The translations under genes and the position numbers were made by a program. 64,000 nucleotides of DNA from Brevundimonas sp. UBA6550. GTDB taxonomy: Bacteria; Pseudomonadota; Alphaproteobacteria; Caulobacterales; Caulobacteraceae. Every line of letters begins with the position of its first letter. Position 1 is the stretch's first letter. The DNA is taken from NCBI RefSeq assembly GCF_002434505.1, contig NZ_DJKE01000012.1:446558-510557 (forward strand), in the 5' to 3' direction. Under the pieces are notes generated by a model. That model worked only from the letters and a program-made list of their open reading frames with translations. It was not told where the DNA came from and ran no database searches. Positions 30,014-37,404 of this stretch are shown one piece after another.

Positions 30014-31318
30014 TTATGACGTCTTGGAGTGCTCGGACCCGATCGGCTCCGCATCCCCGCCCTGCACGATCCGCGTCGCGGCCAGGTCGGCGGTGACATT
30101 GCCCACGGTGCGGAAGATGTCGGGGATGACCTCGACCGCCAGCAGCAGGGGCAGGACGCCCAGCGGCAAACCCATGGCCAGGCAGATGGGGCCGATGGCG
30201 GCGAAGAAACTGACCTGGCCCGGCAGGCCGACCGAGGCGATGGACACGGCGATGGCCGTCAGCCCGCCCGCGATCAGAACGCCGAGACCGAGGTCGATCC
30301 CGTTCAGCTGCGCCACATAGAGGCAGACCGCCAGGTTGGCGACCGGGCTGGTGATGCGAAACACCGCCACCGCCAGCGGCAGGATCAGGCCGGCCGAGGT
30401 CTGGGGCACGCCCAGCCAGTCACGCGCCCGTTCGATCATGACCGGCAGGCTGGCCAGGGACGACTGGGTCGAGACGGCGACGACCTGGGCCGGGGCCACG
30501 GCGCGGGCGAACCGGGCCAGCGAAATCCGACCCCAGACCACCGCCACGACATAGGTGATCAGGATCAGGCCGATCTGGCTGAGGCAGACAATGGCGACAT
30601 AGTGGGCCAGCGTCCCCGCCACGCCCAAACCCGCACGCAGCCCCACGCCCAGCGCCAGGGCGAAGACGCCGAACGGCGCGGCCAGCAGCACCCAATGGAC
30701 GATCACCACCATGGTCTCGGCCACCGCCTCGAAGAAGCCGGCAAGGGGACGACGCAGTTCGGTCTTGATCCGGGTGGCGGCGAAGCCGAAGGCCACGGCG
30801 AAGACGACCACGGCCAGCACCCCGTCGTCGGCGGCCGCCTTGACCACATTGGCCGGCGCCAGACTGGACAGGAAGGCGCGCAGGCCGTCCGTTCGCGCCG
30901 CCTCGCCCACCACGGCGGCCGAATCCGCCGGCGTTCCGGCCAGAAGGGCGCGGCCGGCCTCCGGGTCGATGGGCCACAGGGCCAGCAGCCCCAGACCCGC
31001 CAGGATCGCATAGACGGTGGCCCCGACCAGCAAGACGCCGAAGACCATCAGCGACCGCGCCGCGATTCGCCCGGTGGCGGCCGCGTCGGCGATGGAGACG
31101 ATGCCGGTGACCAACAGGCTGAAGACCAGCGGGATGACGGTCATACGCAGCGCGTTCAGCCAGACCTGCCCCAGACTTTCGACCACCCCCAGCCCGCCTG
31201 TCAGCCACGGCGCGTCCGCGCCCTGGGCCATCCCCCCGACCACCACGCCCGCGACCAGGGCGGCGATGACGAAGAAGCTGAGCGAGGTGAAGAAGGCGGC
31301 GAGACGAGAAGAGCGCAT
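30014..31318 (-). CDS. Dicarboxylate/amino acid:cation symporter (DAACS family)
   Basis: Inner-membrane secondary carrier of 434 residues with eight or more helices and two hairpin loops. The first hairpin reads VAVSTQSSLASLPVM in place of the family serine-rich motif; the last helix has PDIFRTVGNVTADLAAT with the D-x-x-R-T-x-x-N-V residues that bind substrate. The usual NMDGT motif of helix 7 is replaced by FRITSPVAN, so cation coupling or specificity may differ from DctA or GltP. It should take up C4-dicarboxylates or acidic amino acids, but the altered motif makes this tentative. Confidence 0.85.
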   Translation of the reverse strand: MRSSRLAAFFTSLSFFVIAALVAGVVVGGMAQGADAPWLTGGLGVVESLGQVWLNALRMTVIPLVFSLLVTGIVSIADAAATGRIAARSLMVFGVLLVGATVYAILAGLGLLALWPIDPEAGRALLAGTPADSAAVVGEAARTDGLRAFLSSLAPANVVKAAADDGVLAVVVFAVAFGFAATRIKTELRRPLAGFFEAVAETMVVIVHWVLLAAPFGVFALALGVGLRAGLGVAGTLAHYVAIVCLSQIGLILITYVVAVVWGRISLARFARAVAPAQVVAVSTQSSLASLPVMIERARDWLGVPQTSAGLILPLAVAVFRITSPVANLAVCLYVAQLNGIDLGLGVLIAGGLTAIAVSIASVGLPGQVSFFAAIGPICLAMGLPLGVLPLLLAVEVIPDIFRTVGNVTADLAATRIVQGGDAEPIGSEHSKTS

Positions 31319-31448
31319 CGGCCAGAGCTAGCATCCCTTTTTGCGATGCGCGCGCCAAACCTTCTGACGGTCGCTGGCAGATCAGGTCGTCGCAGCACGA
31401 AACGCGAACCCGACGGGCGCGTTGGAGACCAGAACAAGGAGATCGACC

Positions 31449-31673
31449 ATGTCCCGTGTGCACAAACTGGTTCCCATGCTGGGCGGCCTCTTGCTGTCCA
31501 AGGGCGGACGCCGTCTGGCGGGTCGCCACGCCGGCAAACTGGCCCTTGCGACCCTGGCCTATGAGGTGTGGCGCAGCCGTCGCGACGGCGGCCGGCCCAC
31601 GGCCGCCGCCCCGAACCAGACCCAGGGCCGGCCGCGCCCCCGCGCCCGCTGGAGCGGCCGCAAGCCGCATTAG
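31449..31673 (+). CDS. Small basic hypothetical protein
   Basis: 74 residues, MSRVHKLVPMLGGLLLSKGGRRLAG... with a short hydrophobic N-terminal stretch and an Arg/Pro-rich tail (RPRPRARWSGRKPH). AAGGAG lies 7 nt before the ATG at 31449, which supports this start over the in-frame ATG at 31422. No family recognised. It may sit at the membrane face or bind nucleic acid through the basic tail; neither is shown. Confidence 0.6.
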   Translation: MSRVHKLVPMLGGLLLSKGGRRLAGRHAGKLALATLAYEVWRSRRDGGRPTAAAPNQTQGRPRPRARWSGRKPH

Positions 31674-31731
31674 GCCTCGACTTCACCTCCCGCGGCGCGA
31701 ATAGTCGCCGTTCGCCGTCCGGAGCCGACCC

Positions 31732-32397
31732 ATGATCAAAGTCCATCACCTGAACGACAGCCGCTCGCAGCGCGTGCTGTGGCTGCTGGAGGAGTTGGGG
31801 CTGGACTATGAAGTGATCCGCTACGAGCGAAACCCCGGCAACCGGCTGGCGCCACCCGAACTGCTGAAGGTTCATCCGCTTGGCAAATCGCCGGTGATCG
31901 AGGACGGATCCATCACGGTGGCCGAGACCGGCGCCGTGGTCGAATATCTGCTGGATACTTATGGTCAGGGCCGACTGAGCCCGGCGGCGGGCACCGAGGA
32001 TGCGCGGCGCTTCACCTATTGGCTGCACTATGCCGAGGGTTCGGCCATGCCCCCGCTGTTGCTGAAGCTGGTGTTCAGCATGCTTCCCCGCCGCGCGCCG
32101 GGGCTGATGAAGCCGCTGGTCAAGGGCGTGGCGAACAAGGCTCTGACCAGTTTCGTCGATCCCCAGCTTCGCACCCATGTCGCCTATTGGGAGGCCGAGT
32201 TGGCGCGCTCGGAGTGGTTCGCCGGGGATCAGTTCACCGCCGCCGACATCATGATGAGTTTCCCCGTGGAGGCAGGCGCCGATCGCGCCTTCGACGCCTC
32301 GACCAAGCCGCGCTTGAAGGCCTTCCTCGACCGCATCCATGCCCGCCCGGCCTATCGCCGCGCCCTGAAGAGAGGCGGCGAATACAGCTATGCGTGA
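31732..32397 (+). CDS. Glutathione S-transferase family protein
   Basis: 221 residues. The thioredoxin-like N-terminal domain has HHLNDSRSQRVLWLLEELGLDYEVIRY with a likely catalytic Ser in NDSRSQR and HPLGKSPVIEDG (cis-Pro) and ETGAVVEYLLDTYG for the glutathione site; the helical C-terminal domain contains FTAADIMMSFPVE, the N-capping box. It conjugates or reduces electrophiles with glutathione; the substrate is unknown. The 58-nt gap before it has no terminator. Confidence 0.88.
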   Translation: MIKVHHLNDSRSQRVLWLLEELGLDYEVIRYERNPGNRLAPPELLKVHPLGKSPVIEDGSITVAETGAVVEYLLDTYGQGRLSPAAGTEDARRFTYWLHYAEGSAMPPLLLKLVFSMLPRRAPGLMKPLVKGVANKALTSFVDPQLRTHVAYWEAELARSEWFAGDQFTAADIMMSFPVEAGADRAFDASTKPRLKAFLDRIHARPAYRRALKRGGEYSYA

Positions 32398-32451
32398 TCG
32401 GATCGTGATCGGCTGATCGCAACCCGACAGGGCGCAAGGCGTTAACGGATC

Positions 32452-32652
32452 ATGCGCCTTCAAACCATTCAGATCATCGCCGGGCTCGCCGCCGCCGTCG
32501 CCTTCGTTCTGGCCTTCATGGCCGCCGGGGCCGCGCTGGTCTCGGGCCTGTTCATGTTTACCGGCCTGGCCGCCATCGGCTGGCTGGCCTACAGCCTGAT
32601 CAAGGGCGTCCTGCGCCGCGATCCCAAGTCGGAACCGCCCGCGCGGGCCTGA
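32452..32652 (+). CDS. Small membrane protein, unknown
   Basis: 66 residues with two predicted membrane helices (IIAGLAAAVAFVLAFMAAGAALVSG and LFMFTGLAAIGWLAYSLI) and a charged C-terminal tail. GTTAACGG lies before the ATG but no clear Shine-Dalgarno. No family recognised. It lies between the GST gene and greA, and a terminator-like hairpin follows. Confidence 0.5.
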   Translation: MRLQTIQIIAGLAAAVAFVLAFMAAGAALVSGLFMFTGLAAIGWLAYSLIKGVLRRDPKSEPPARA

Positions 32653-32715
32653 AATATGGCCCGCTTGGGGCGGCGCTCTTGATTTGAGGCGCGATAACCC
32701 CTAGTTTTGATGCCC

Positions 32716-32740
32716 GGCCGCGCCCGCCCCGCGGCCTTTT
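32716..32740 (+). terminator. Probable terminator or attenuator before greA
   Basis: 7-bp GC stem GGCCGCG / CGCGGCC (32716-32722, 32730-32736) followed by TTTT. It lies 57 nt before the greA ATG, so it either ends the preceding gene's transcript or acts in the greA leader. Confidence 0.45.
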
Positions 32741-32797
32741 GTGTGCCTACTTCCGCGTCTTTCCAGTCTCCGGGCGAACAAGAAAAATCACGACACA

Positions 32798-33271
32798 ATG
32801 GAAAAAGTGCCGATGACGGCCGAGGGCTATCGCGCCCTCGACGATCAACTGAAACAATTGAAGTCGGTCGAGAGGCCCAGCGTGATCGCGGCCATCTCCG
32901 AGGCCCGCGAGCACGGCGACCTGTCCGAAAACGCCGAATACCATGCCGCCAAGGAGCGGCAGGGCTGGATCGAAGGCCAGATCGCCGAGATCGAGGACAA
33001 GATCAGCCGCGCCCAGGTCATCGACGTGTCCAAACTGTCGGGCGACCAGGTCAAGTTCGGCGCCACCGTCACTGTGGTGGACGAGGACACCGAGGAAGAG
33101 AGCCGCTACCAGATCGTCGGCGAGCACGAGGCCGACGTGAAACAGGGGCGCATCTCCATCGCCTCGCCCATCGCGCGCGCCATGATCTCCAAGGAGGTCG
33201 GCGACGTGGTCGAGGTCAACACCCCCGGCGGGGTCAAGGCCTATGAGATTCTCAAGGTCGAGTGGAAATAA
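32798..33271 (+). CDS. greA: Transcription elongation factor GreA
   Basis: 157 residues, the usual size. The N-terminal coiled coil [20 protein letters not shown]... with [18 protein letters not shown] carries the acidic tip that enters the RNA polymerase secondary channel and stimulates cleavage of backtracked RNA; the C-terminal domain ends [26 protein letters not shown]. The start at 32798 gives the canonical MEKVPMT; an in-frame ATG-less extension to 32741 is not typical. A VOC gene begins 4 nt after the stop. Confidence 0.96.
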   Translation: MEKVPMTAEGYRALDDQLKQLKSVERPSVIAAISEAREHGDLSENAEYHAAKERQGWIEGQIAEIEDKISRAQVIDVSKLSGDQVKFGATVTVVDEDTEEESRYQIVGEHEADVKQGRISIASPIARAMISKEVGDVVEVNTPGGVKAYEILKVEWK

Positions 33272-33275
33272 GACC

Positions 33276-33698
33276 ATGACCGGCGCCGCCGAAACACGAC
33301 CGCCCCTGGTGTCGCATGTTTCGGTGGGCGTCACCGACCTGGCCAGGGCGGGCGTCTTCTACGACGCCGCCTTTCAGGCGCTGGGCGTCGGCCGGGTGAT
33401 GGACCACCCCATGGGCCTGGCCTACGGCCGCACCCTTCCCGAATTCTGGGCCTCCGTGCCTCAGGATCGTGAGCCGGCTACGGCCGGCAACGGCGTCCAC
33501 GTCTGTTTCGCCGCGTCGGATCGGGATGCGGTGGATCGTTTCCATGCCCAAGGACTGGCCGCAGGCGGCCATGATGCGGGCGCGCCCGGCTTCCGTCCCG
33601 AGTATGCCCCCGGCTATTACGCCGCATTCCTGCGCGATCCCGACGGCAACAAGATCGAGGCCATGACTTGGCTGCGGGCCGACACCGGCGGGGCGTGA
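33276..33698 (+). CDS. VOC-family (glyoxalase/dioxygenase-like) protein
   Basis: 140 residues of the vicinal-oxygen-chelate fold: VSHVSVGVTDLARAGVFYDAAFQALG at the start, HVCFAASDRDAVDRFHAQGLAAGG in the middle, and YYAAFLRDPDGNKIEAM at the end. His in SHVSVGV, His in VHVCF and Glu in KIEAM would be the metal ligands. Substrate unknown. It starts 4 nt after greA and its stop overlaps the GTG of the ELM1-like gene (GTGA), so greA, this gene and the next may form one transcript. Confidence 0.85.
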   Translation: MTGAAETRPPLVSHVSVGVTDLARAGVFYDAAFQALGVGRVMDHPMGLAYGRTLPEFWASVPQDREPATAGNGVHVCFAASDRDAVDRFHAQGLAAGGHDAGAPGFRPEYAPGYYAAFLRDPDGNKIEAMTWLRADTGGA

Positions 33699-34681
33699 CC
33701 CCCATTCCCCCCTCAAGCCCTCTAAGCGTCTGGGTCGTCTCGGACGGCCGCGCCGGGATCCAGAACCAGGCCCTGGGGTTGGCCGAGGCCGTTCAGCACC
33801 TGACCCCGGCCGAAATCACGATCAAACACATCCGCTGGCGGCCCGTCTTCGACCGCCTGCCGTCGGCCTTGAAGACGACGGCCATGCTGGCGCCCGCATC
33901 CGATCCGATCATCGCGCCCTGGCCCGATCTGTGGATCGCGACGGGCCGCGCCACCCTGCCCCTGTCGACGCGGGTGAAGACCTGGAGCGGGGGCAAGACC
34001 TTCGTCGTCCAGACCCAGGACCCGCGCTGGGCGAACGACCGCTACGACATGATCGTCGCCCCCGCCCATGACGGCCTGTCGGGCGACAATGTCTTCGAGA
34101 TCACCGGCTCGCCCCACCGCATCACGCCCCGGCGCATCGCCGAGGCCGCGCCCGCCTTCGCCGACCGCATCGCCCCCCTGCCCCATCCGCGCGTCGCGGT
34201 CCTGATCGGCGGCCGTTCCAAGGCCTTCGACCTGCCCCCCGAACATGCCGCCGACCTGGCCGACCGGATCGCGGCGGCCGTTCGGGCGTCGGGCGGGTCG
34301 CTGATGCTGACCTTCTCGCGCCGCACGCCCGAGGCGGCCAAGGCGGCCATGACCGCCCGCCTGGCGGACCTGCCCGGCTGGATCTGGGACGGTGCGGGCG
34401 ACAATCCCCTGTTCGGCTTCCTGCATTTCGCCGACCACATCCTGGTCACCGAGGACAGCGCCAACATGGCCGCCGAGGCCGCCTCGACCGGCAAGCCGGT
34501 CCACGTCCTGCCGATGGTCCCGCTGAAATCCGGCGACAAGTTCGCCCGCCTGCACGACGACCTGCAATCGCGGGGCGCGACCCGCCCGTTCGACGGGACG
34601 TTGGACAACTGGACCTATGAGCCGCTGGCCGAAACCGACCGCGCGGCGCGAGCGGTTCTGGAGGCGATGCGGGCGCGATAA
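33695..34681 (+). CDS. ELM1-type protein (mitochondrial fission ELM1 family, DUF1022)
   Basis: 328 residues beginning at the GTG shared with the VOC stop. WVVSDGRAGIQNQALGLAEA and WPDLWIATGRATLPLS, then FVVQTQDPRW and FADHILVTEDSANMAAEAASTGKPVHVLPM, are typical of bacterial homologues of the plant ELM1 protein. The fold looks like a GT-B glycosyltransferase, and a sugar-transfer role has been suggested, but no function is established in bacteria. The alphaproteobacterial order greA-ELM1-trxB is seen here. Confidence 0.82.
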   Translation: MTPIPPSSPLSVWVVSDGRAGIQNQALGLAEAVQHLTPAEITIKHIRWRPVFDRLPSALKTTAMLAPASDPIIAPWPDLWIATGRATLPLSTRVKTWSGGKTFVVQTQDPRWANDRYDMIVAPAHDGLSGDNVFEITGSPHRITPRRIAEAAPAFADRIAPLPHPRVAVLIGGRSKAFDLPPEHAADLADRIAAAVRASGGSLMLTFSRRTPEAAKAAMTARLADLPGWIWDGAGDNPLFGFLHFADHILVTEDSANMAAEAASTGKPVHVLPMVPLKSGDKFARLHDDLQSRGATRPFDGTLDNWTYEPLAETDRAARAVLEAMRAR

Positions 34682-34750
34682 GGCGACGCTTCGTCGTCAT
34701 CCGTCATGACCGGCATCGCGCAAAAGGGAATCACCGCCTAAATAGGCGTC

Positions 34751-35758
34751 ATGACCCAAGCTCGTACCGTTCGCGTCGCCATCATCGGTTCCGGCCCCGC
34801 AGGCTGGACCGCCGCCATCTACGCCGCCCGCGCGTCGTTGAACCCCGTCGTCATCGCCGGCATCCAGCCCGGCGGCCAGCTGACCATCACCACCGACGTC
34901 GAGAACTATCCCGGCTTCGCCGAGACCATTCAGGGCCCCTGGCTGATGGAGCAGATGCAGGCACAGGCCCTGCACGTCGGGACCGAGGTCATCCACGACA
35001 TCGTCACCTCGGCGGACCTGTCGCAGCGTCCGTTCCGCCTGACGCTGGACAGCGGCGAGGAGATCCTGGCCGAAACCGTCATCATCTCCACCGGCGCCCA
35101 GGCCAAGTGGCTGGGTCTGGACAGCGAGGCCGCCTATCAGGGCTTCGGCGTCTCGGCCTGCGCCACCTGCGACGGGTTCTTCTATCGCGGCAAGGAAGTG
35201 GTCGTGGTCGGCGGCGGCAACACCGCCGTGGAAGAAGCGCTGTTCCTCACCAACTTCGCCTCCAAGGTCACGGTCGTTCACCGCCGCGACGAGTTCCGCG
35301 CCGAAAAGATCCTGCAGGACCGCCTGTTCGCCAACCCCAAGGTCGAGGTGGTCTGGAACGTGGCCATCGAGGAGATCGTCGGCGTCGTCGACGGCATGGC
35401 CAGGAACGTCACCGGCGTGCGCCTGAAGAACGTCAAGGATGGCGCGACCCGCGAAATCCCGGCGGACGGCGTCTTCATCGCCATCGGCCACGCCCCGTCG
35501 TCGGAACTGTTCAAGGGCCAGCTCGAAACCAACGCGGGCGGATATCTGCGCGTCAAGCCCGGCACGGCCTCCACCGCCATCGAGGGCGTCTGGGCCGCCG
35601 GAGACGTCACCGACGACATCTATCGTCAGGCCGTCACCGCCGCCGGCATGGGCTGTATGGCCGCCCTGGAAGCCGCCCGCTTCCTGGCCGAGGAAGACCA
35701 CGCCAAGGCCAACCACCCCATCAGCCACGCCGAGGCCGAGAAGATCGGCGTCTGGTGA
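34751..35758 (+). CDS. trxB: Thioredoxin-disulfide reductase
   Basis: Flavoenzyme that reduces thioredoxin with NADPH. 335 residues. FAD site IIGSGPAGWTAAIYAARA near residue 12, redox-active CxxC in ACATCDGFFYRG at about 140, NADPH site VVVGGGNTAVEEALFL, and C-terminal GVWAAGDVTDDIYRQAVTAAGMGCMAA. A TAAAT-like box upstream could be part of its promoter. An inverted repeat follows the stop. Confidence 0.96.
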   Translation: MTQARTVRVAIIGSGPAGWTAAIYAARASLNPVVIAGIQPGGQLTITTDVENYPGFAETIQGPWLMEQMQAQALHVGTEVIHDIVTSADLSQRPFRLTLDSGEEILAETVIISTGAQAKWLGLDSEAAYQGFGVSACATCDGFFYRGKEVVVVGGGNTAVEEALFLTNFASKVTVVHRRDEFRAEKILQDRLFANPKVEVVWNVAIEEIVGVVDGMARNVTGVRLKNVKDGATREIPADGVFIAIGHAPSSELFKGQLETNAGGYLRVKPGTASTAIEGVWAAGDVTDDIYRQAVTAAGMGCMAALEAARFLAEEDHAKANHPISHAEAEKIGVW

Positions 35759-35776
35759 CGCGCTTTACACCCAAGT

Positions 35777-35879
35777 CGTCATCCTGGGCCCTGCGCCCAG
35801 GATCCATAGACTCCGTCTATGACGGTGAGCACCGGCGAAACCGGGCGTATGGATCCTCGGGACAAGCCCGAGGATGACG
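35777..35879. repeat. Intergenic palindromic element (family D)
   Basis: Imperfect 32-bp arms in inverted orientation (35777-35808 and 35848-35879). Each arm is itself a small hairpin of the form GTCATCCTSGGC...GGATCCAT. Lies between convergent trxB and the aldo/keto reductase gene. Similar CGTCATCCTCGGGCTTGTCCCGAGG elements are well known between alphaproteobacterial genes. Confidence 0.75.
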
Positions 35880-35901
35880 AGGATGTTGGGCGAGATGCGG
35901 T

Positions 35902-36861
35902 TTAATAGGCGCTCGCCTCCGTCAACTCCGACACATCTTCGTCCGACAGCGTCAGATGCGCCGCCTTCAGCGTATCGGCCAGTTGCTCCAGCGTCGTGGC
36001 GCTGACGATGGGGGCGGTGACGCCGGGCTGAGCCAACAGCCAGGCCAGGGCGACCTGGGCGGGGGTGGCTTCGTTCTTCTGGGCGATGGCGTCCAGAACG
36101 GCCAGGATGCGCACGCCGCGCTCGTCGAACTTGTCCTTCAGCGCGCTCTCACGCTTGGTTCCGGCGATCTGATCGACAGTCTTGTACTTGCCGGTCAAAA
36201 AGCCGCTCTCCAGGCTGAAATAGGTGATGACGCCCAGGCCCTGCTCGACCGCCAGATTCTGCAAAGGCCCTTCGAAGGTGTCGCGGCTGTAGAGGTTGTA
36301 GTGCGGCTGGATCGAGGCGTAGGCGGCCAGCCCGTCGCGTTCGGATATGGCCAGCGCCTCGGCGACCTGTTCGGCGCTGTGGTTGGACGTGCCGATGGCC
36401 CGCACCTTGCCCGCCTGCACCAGCCGGTCCAGCGCGCGCAGCGTCTCTTCCTGCGGGGTCAGGGGGTCGGGCCAGTGGGTCTGATACAGGTCGATGTAGT
36501 CGGTCTGGAGCCGACGCAAGCTGTCTTCGACCGCCTTCTCGATCCAGGCGGGCGACAGGTCCTTGTGGCCCTGGCCCATGTCGGATCCGACCTTGGTGAA
36601 GATCTTGACCGCGTCGCGATCGCCACGCCTCTTCAGCCATTCCCCGATGATGGTCTCGCTTTCCCCGCCCGAGTGACCCGGAACCCAGCGCGAATAGGCG
36701 TCGGCCGTGTCGATGGCGTCGAAGCCGGCCGCGATGAACCCGTCCAACAGGTCGAACGACGTGGCCTTGTCCGCGGTCCAGCCGAAGACATTGCCGCCGA
36801 ACACCAGCGGCGCGATGTCCATACCGCTGCGGCCCAGGGGACGTTTTGCGAGATTGCTCAT
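35902..36861 (-). CDS. Aldo/keto reductase
   Basis: 319 residues of an NADPH-dependent TIM-barrel oxidoreductase. Catalytic tetrad visible: Asp and Tyr in DTADAYSRW, Lys in KIFTKVG and His in LYQTHWPD. NHSAEQVAEAL and LAWLLAQPGVTAPIVSATT bind the cofactor. The start at 36861 (MSNLAKRPLGRSGMDIAPL) is preferred over an upstream in-frame option at 36918 that would add 19 atypical residues. Physiological substrate unknown. Confidence 0.92.
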   Translation of the reverse strand: MSNLAKRPLGRSGMDIAPLVFGGNVFGWTADKATSFDLLDGFIAAGFDAIDTADAYSRWVPGHSGGESETIIGEWLKRRGDRDAVKIFTKVGSDMGQGHKDLSPAWIEKAVEDSLRRLQTDYIDLYQTHWPDPLTPQEETLRALDRLVQAGKVRAIGTSNHSAEQVAEALAISERDGLAAYASIQPHYNLYSRDTFEGPLQNLAVEQGLGVITYFSLESGFLTGKYKTVDQIAGTKRESALKDKFDERGVRILAVLDAIAQKNEATPAQVALAWLLAQPGVTAPIVSATTLEQLADTLKAAHLTLSDEDVSELTEASAY

Positions 36862-36933
36862 AGGGGGAGGCTCCGTTTCGGGGAGCCCTGGACATAGGGG
36901 ACGGCGAACCGACCGCAACCGCTTCGCCGGCGA

Positions 36934-37341
36934 TCAGCCGAACAGTTGAAGTCCGGGCGGCGCGTAATCTGTGGGCTGCCCTTGTCGGCGACGCAGGGCG
37001 TAATCCACGGCTGTCTGGACGGCGCGCTCGTCGGTCGGCTTGGACAGGACGCCGATGGTGCCGGCGACGCCCTCGCGCACCATGCCGGGATTGGCGGTCA
37101 TGAACAGGACGCTGACGCCCATCTCCTGGCCCAGTTCGCGGCCCAGTTCGATGCCGGTGGGACCATCGGAGAGGTGGATGTCGACCAGCGCCAGATCGAC
37201 GTCGTTTTCGCGCACGAGGTCTTGCGCGGCCTTTGCGGTCGCGGCGACGCCCATGACCTGGTGGCCCAGGTCTTCCAGGACGAACCGAAGCTCCATGGCC
37301 ACCAGGGCCTCGTCTTCGATGATCAGGATACGCGCAGTCAT
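36934..37341 (-). CDS. Single-domain response regulator
   Basis: 135 residues, one receiver domain and no output domain. Phospho-acceptor Asp54 in LALVDIHLSDG, acidic pair DE at 10-11, Thr82 in FMTANPG and Lys101 in VLSKPTDE. It lies 63 nt downstream of the HWE kinase gene on the same strand, so it is probably that kinase's partner, as is common for HWE kinases. Output must come from protein contacts. Confidence 0.9.
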   Translation of the reverse strand: MTARILIIEDEALVAMELRFVLEDLGHQVMGVAATAKAAQDLVRENDVDLALVDIHLSDGPTGIELGRELGQEMGVSVLFMTANPGMVREGVAGTIGVLSKPTDERAVQTAVDYALRRRQGQPTDYAPPGLQLFG

Positions 37342-37404
37342 GGTTTAAGCTTGTGCCCGGGAGCGTACGGAACGCGGTTTGCCGCAGTAGGTTTCAAGAA
37401 AATG

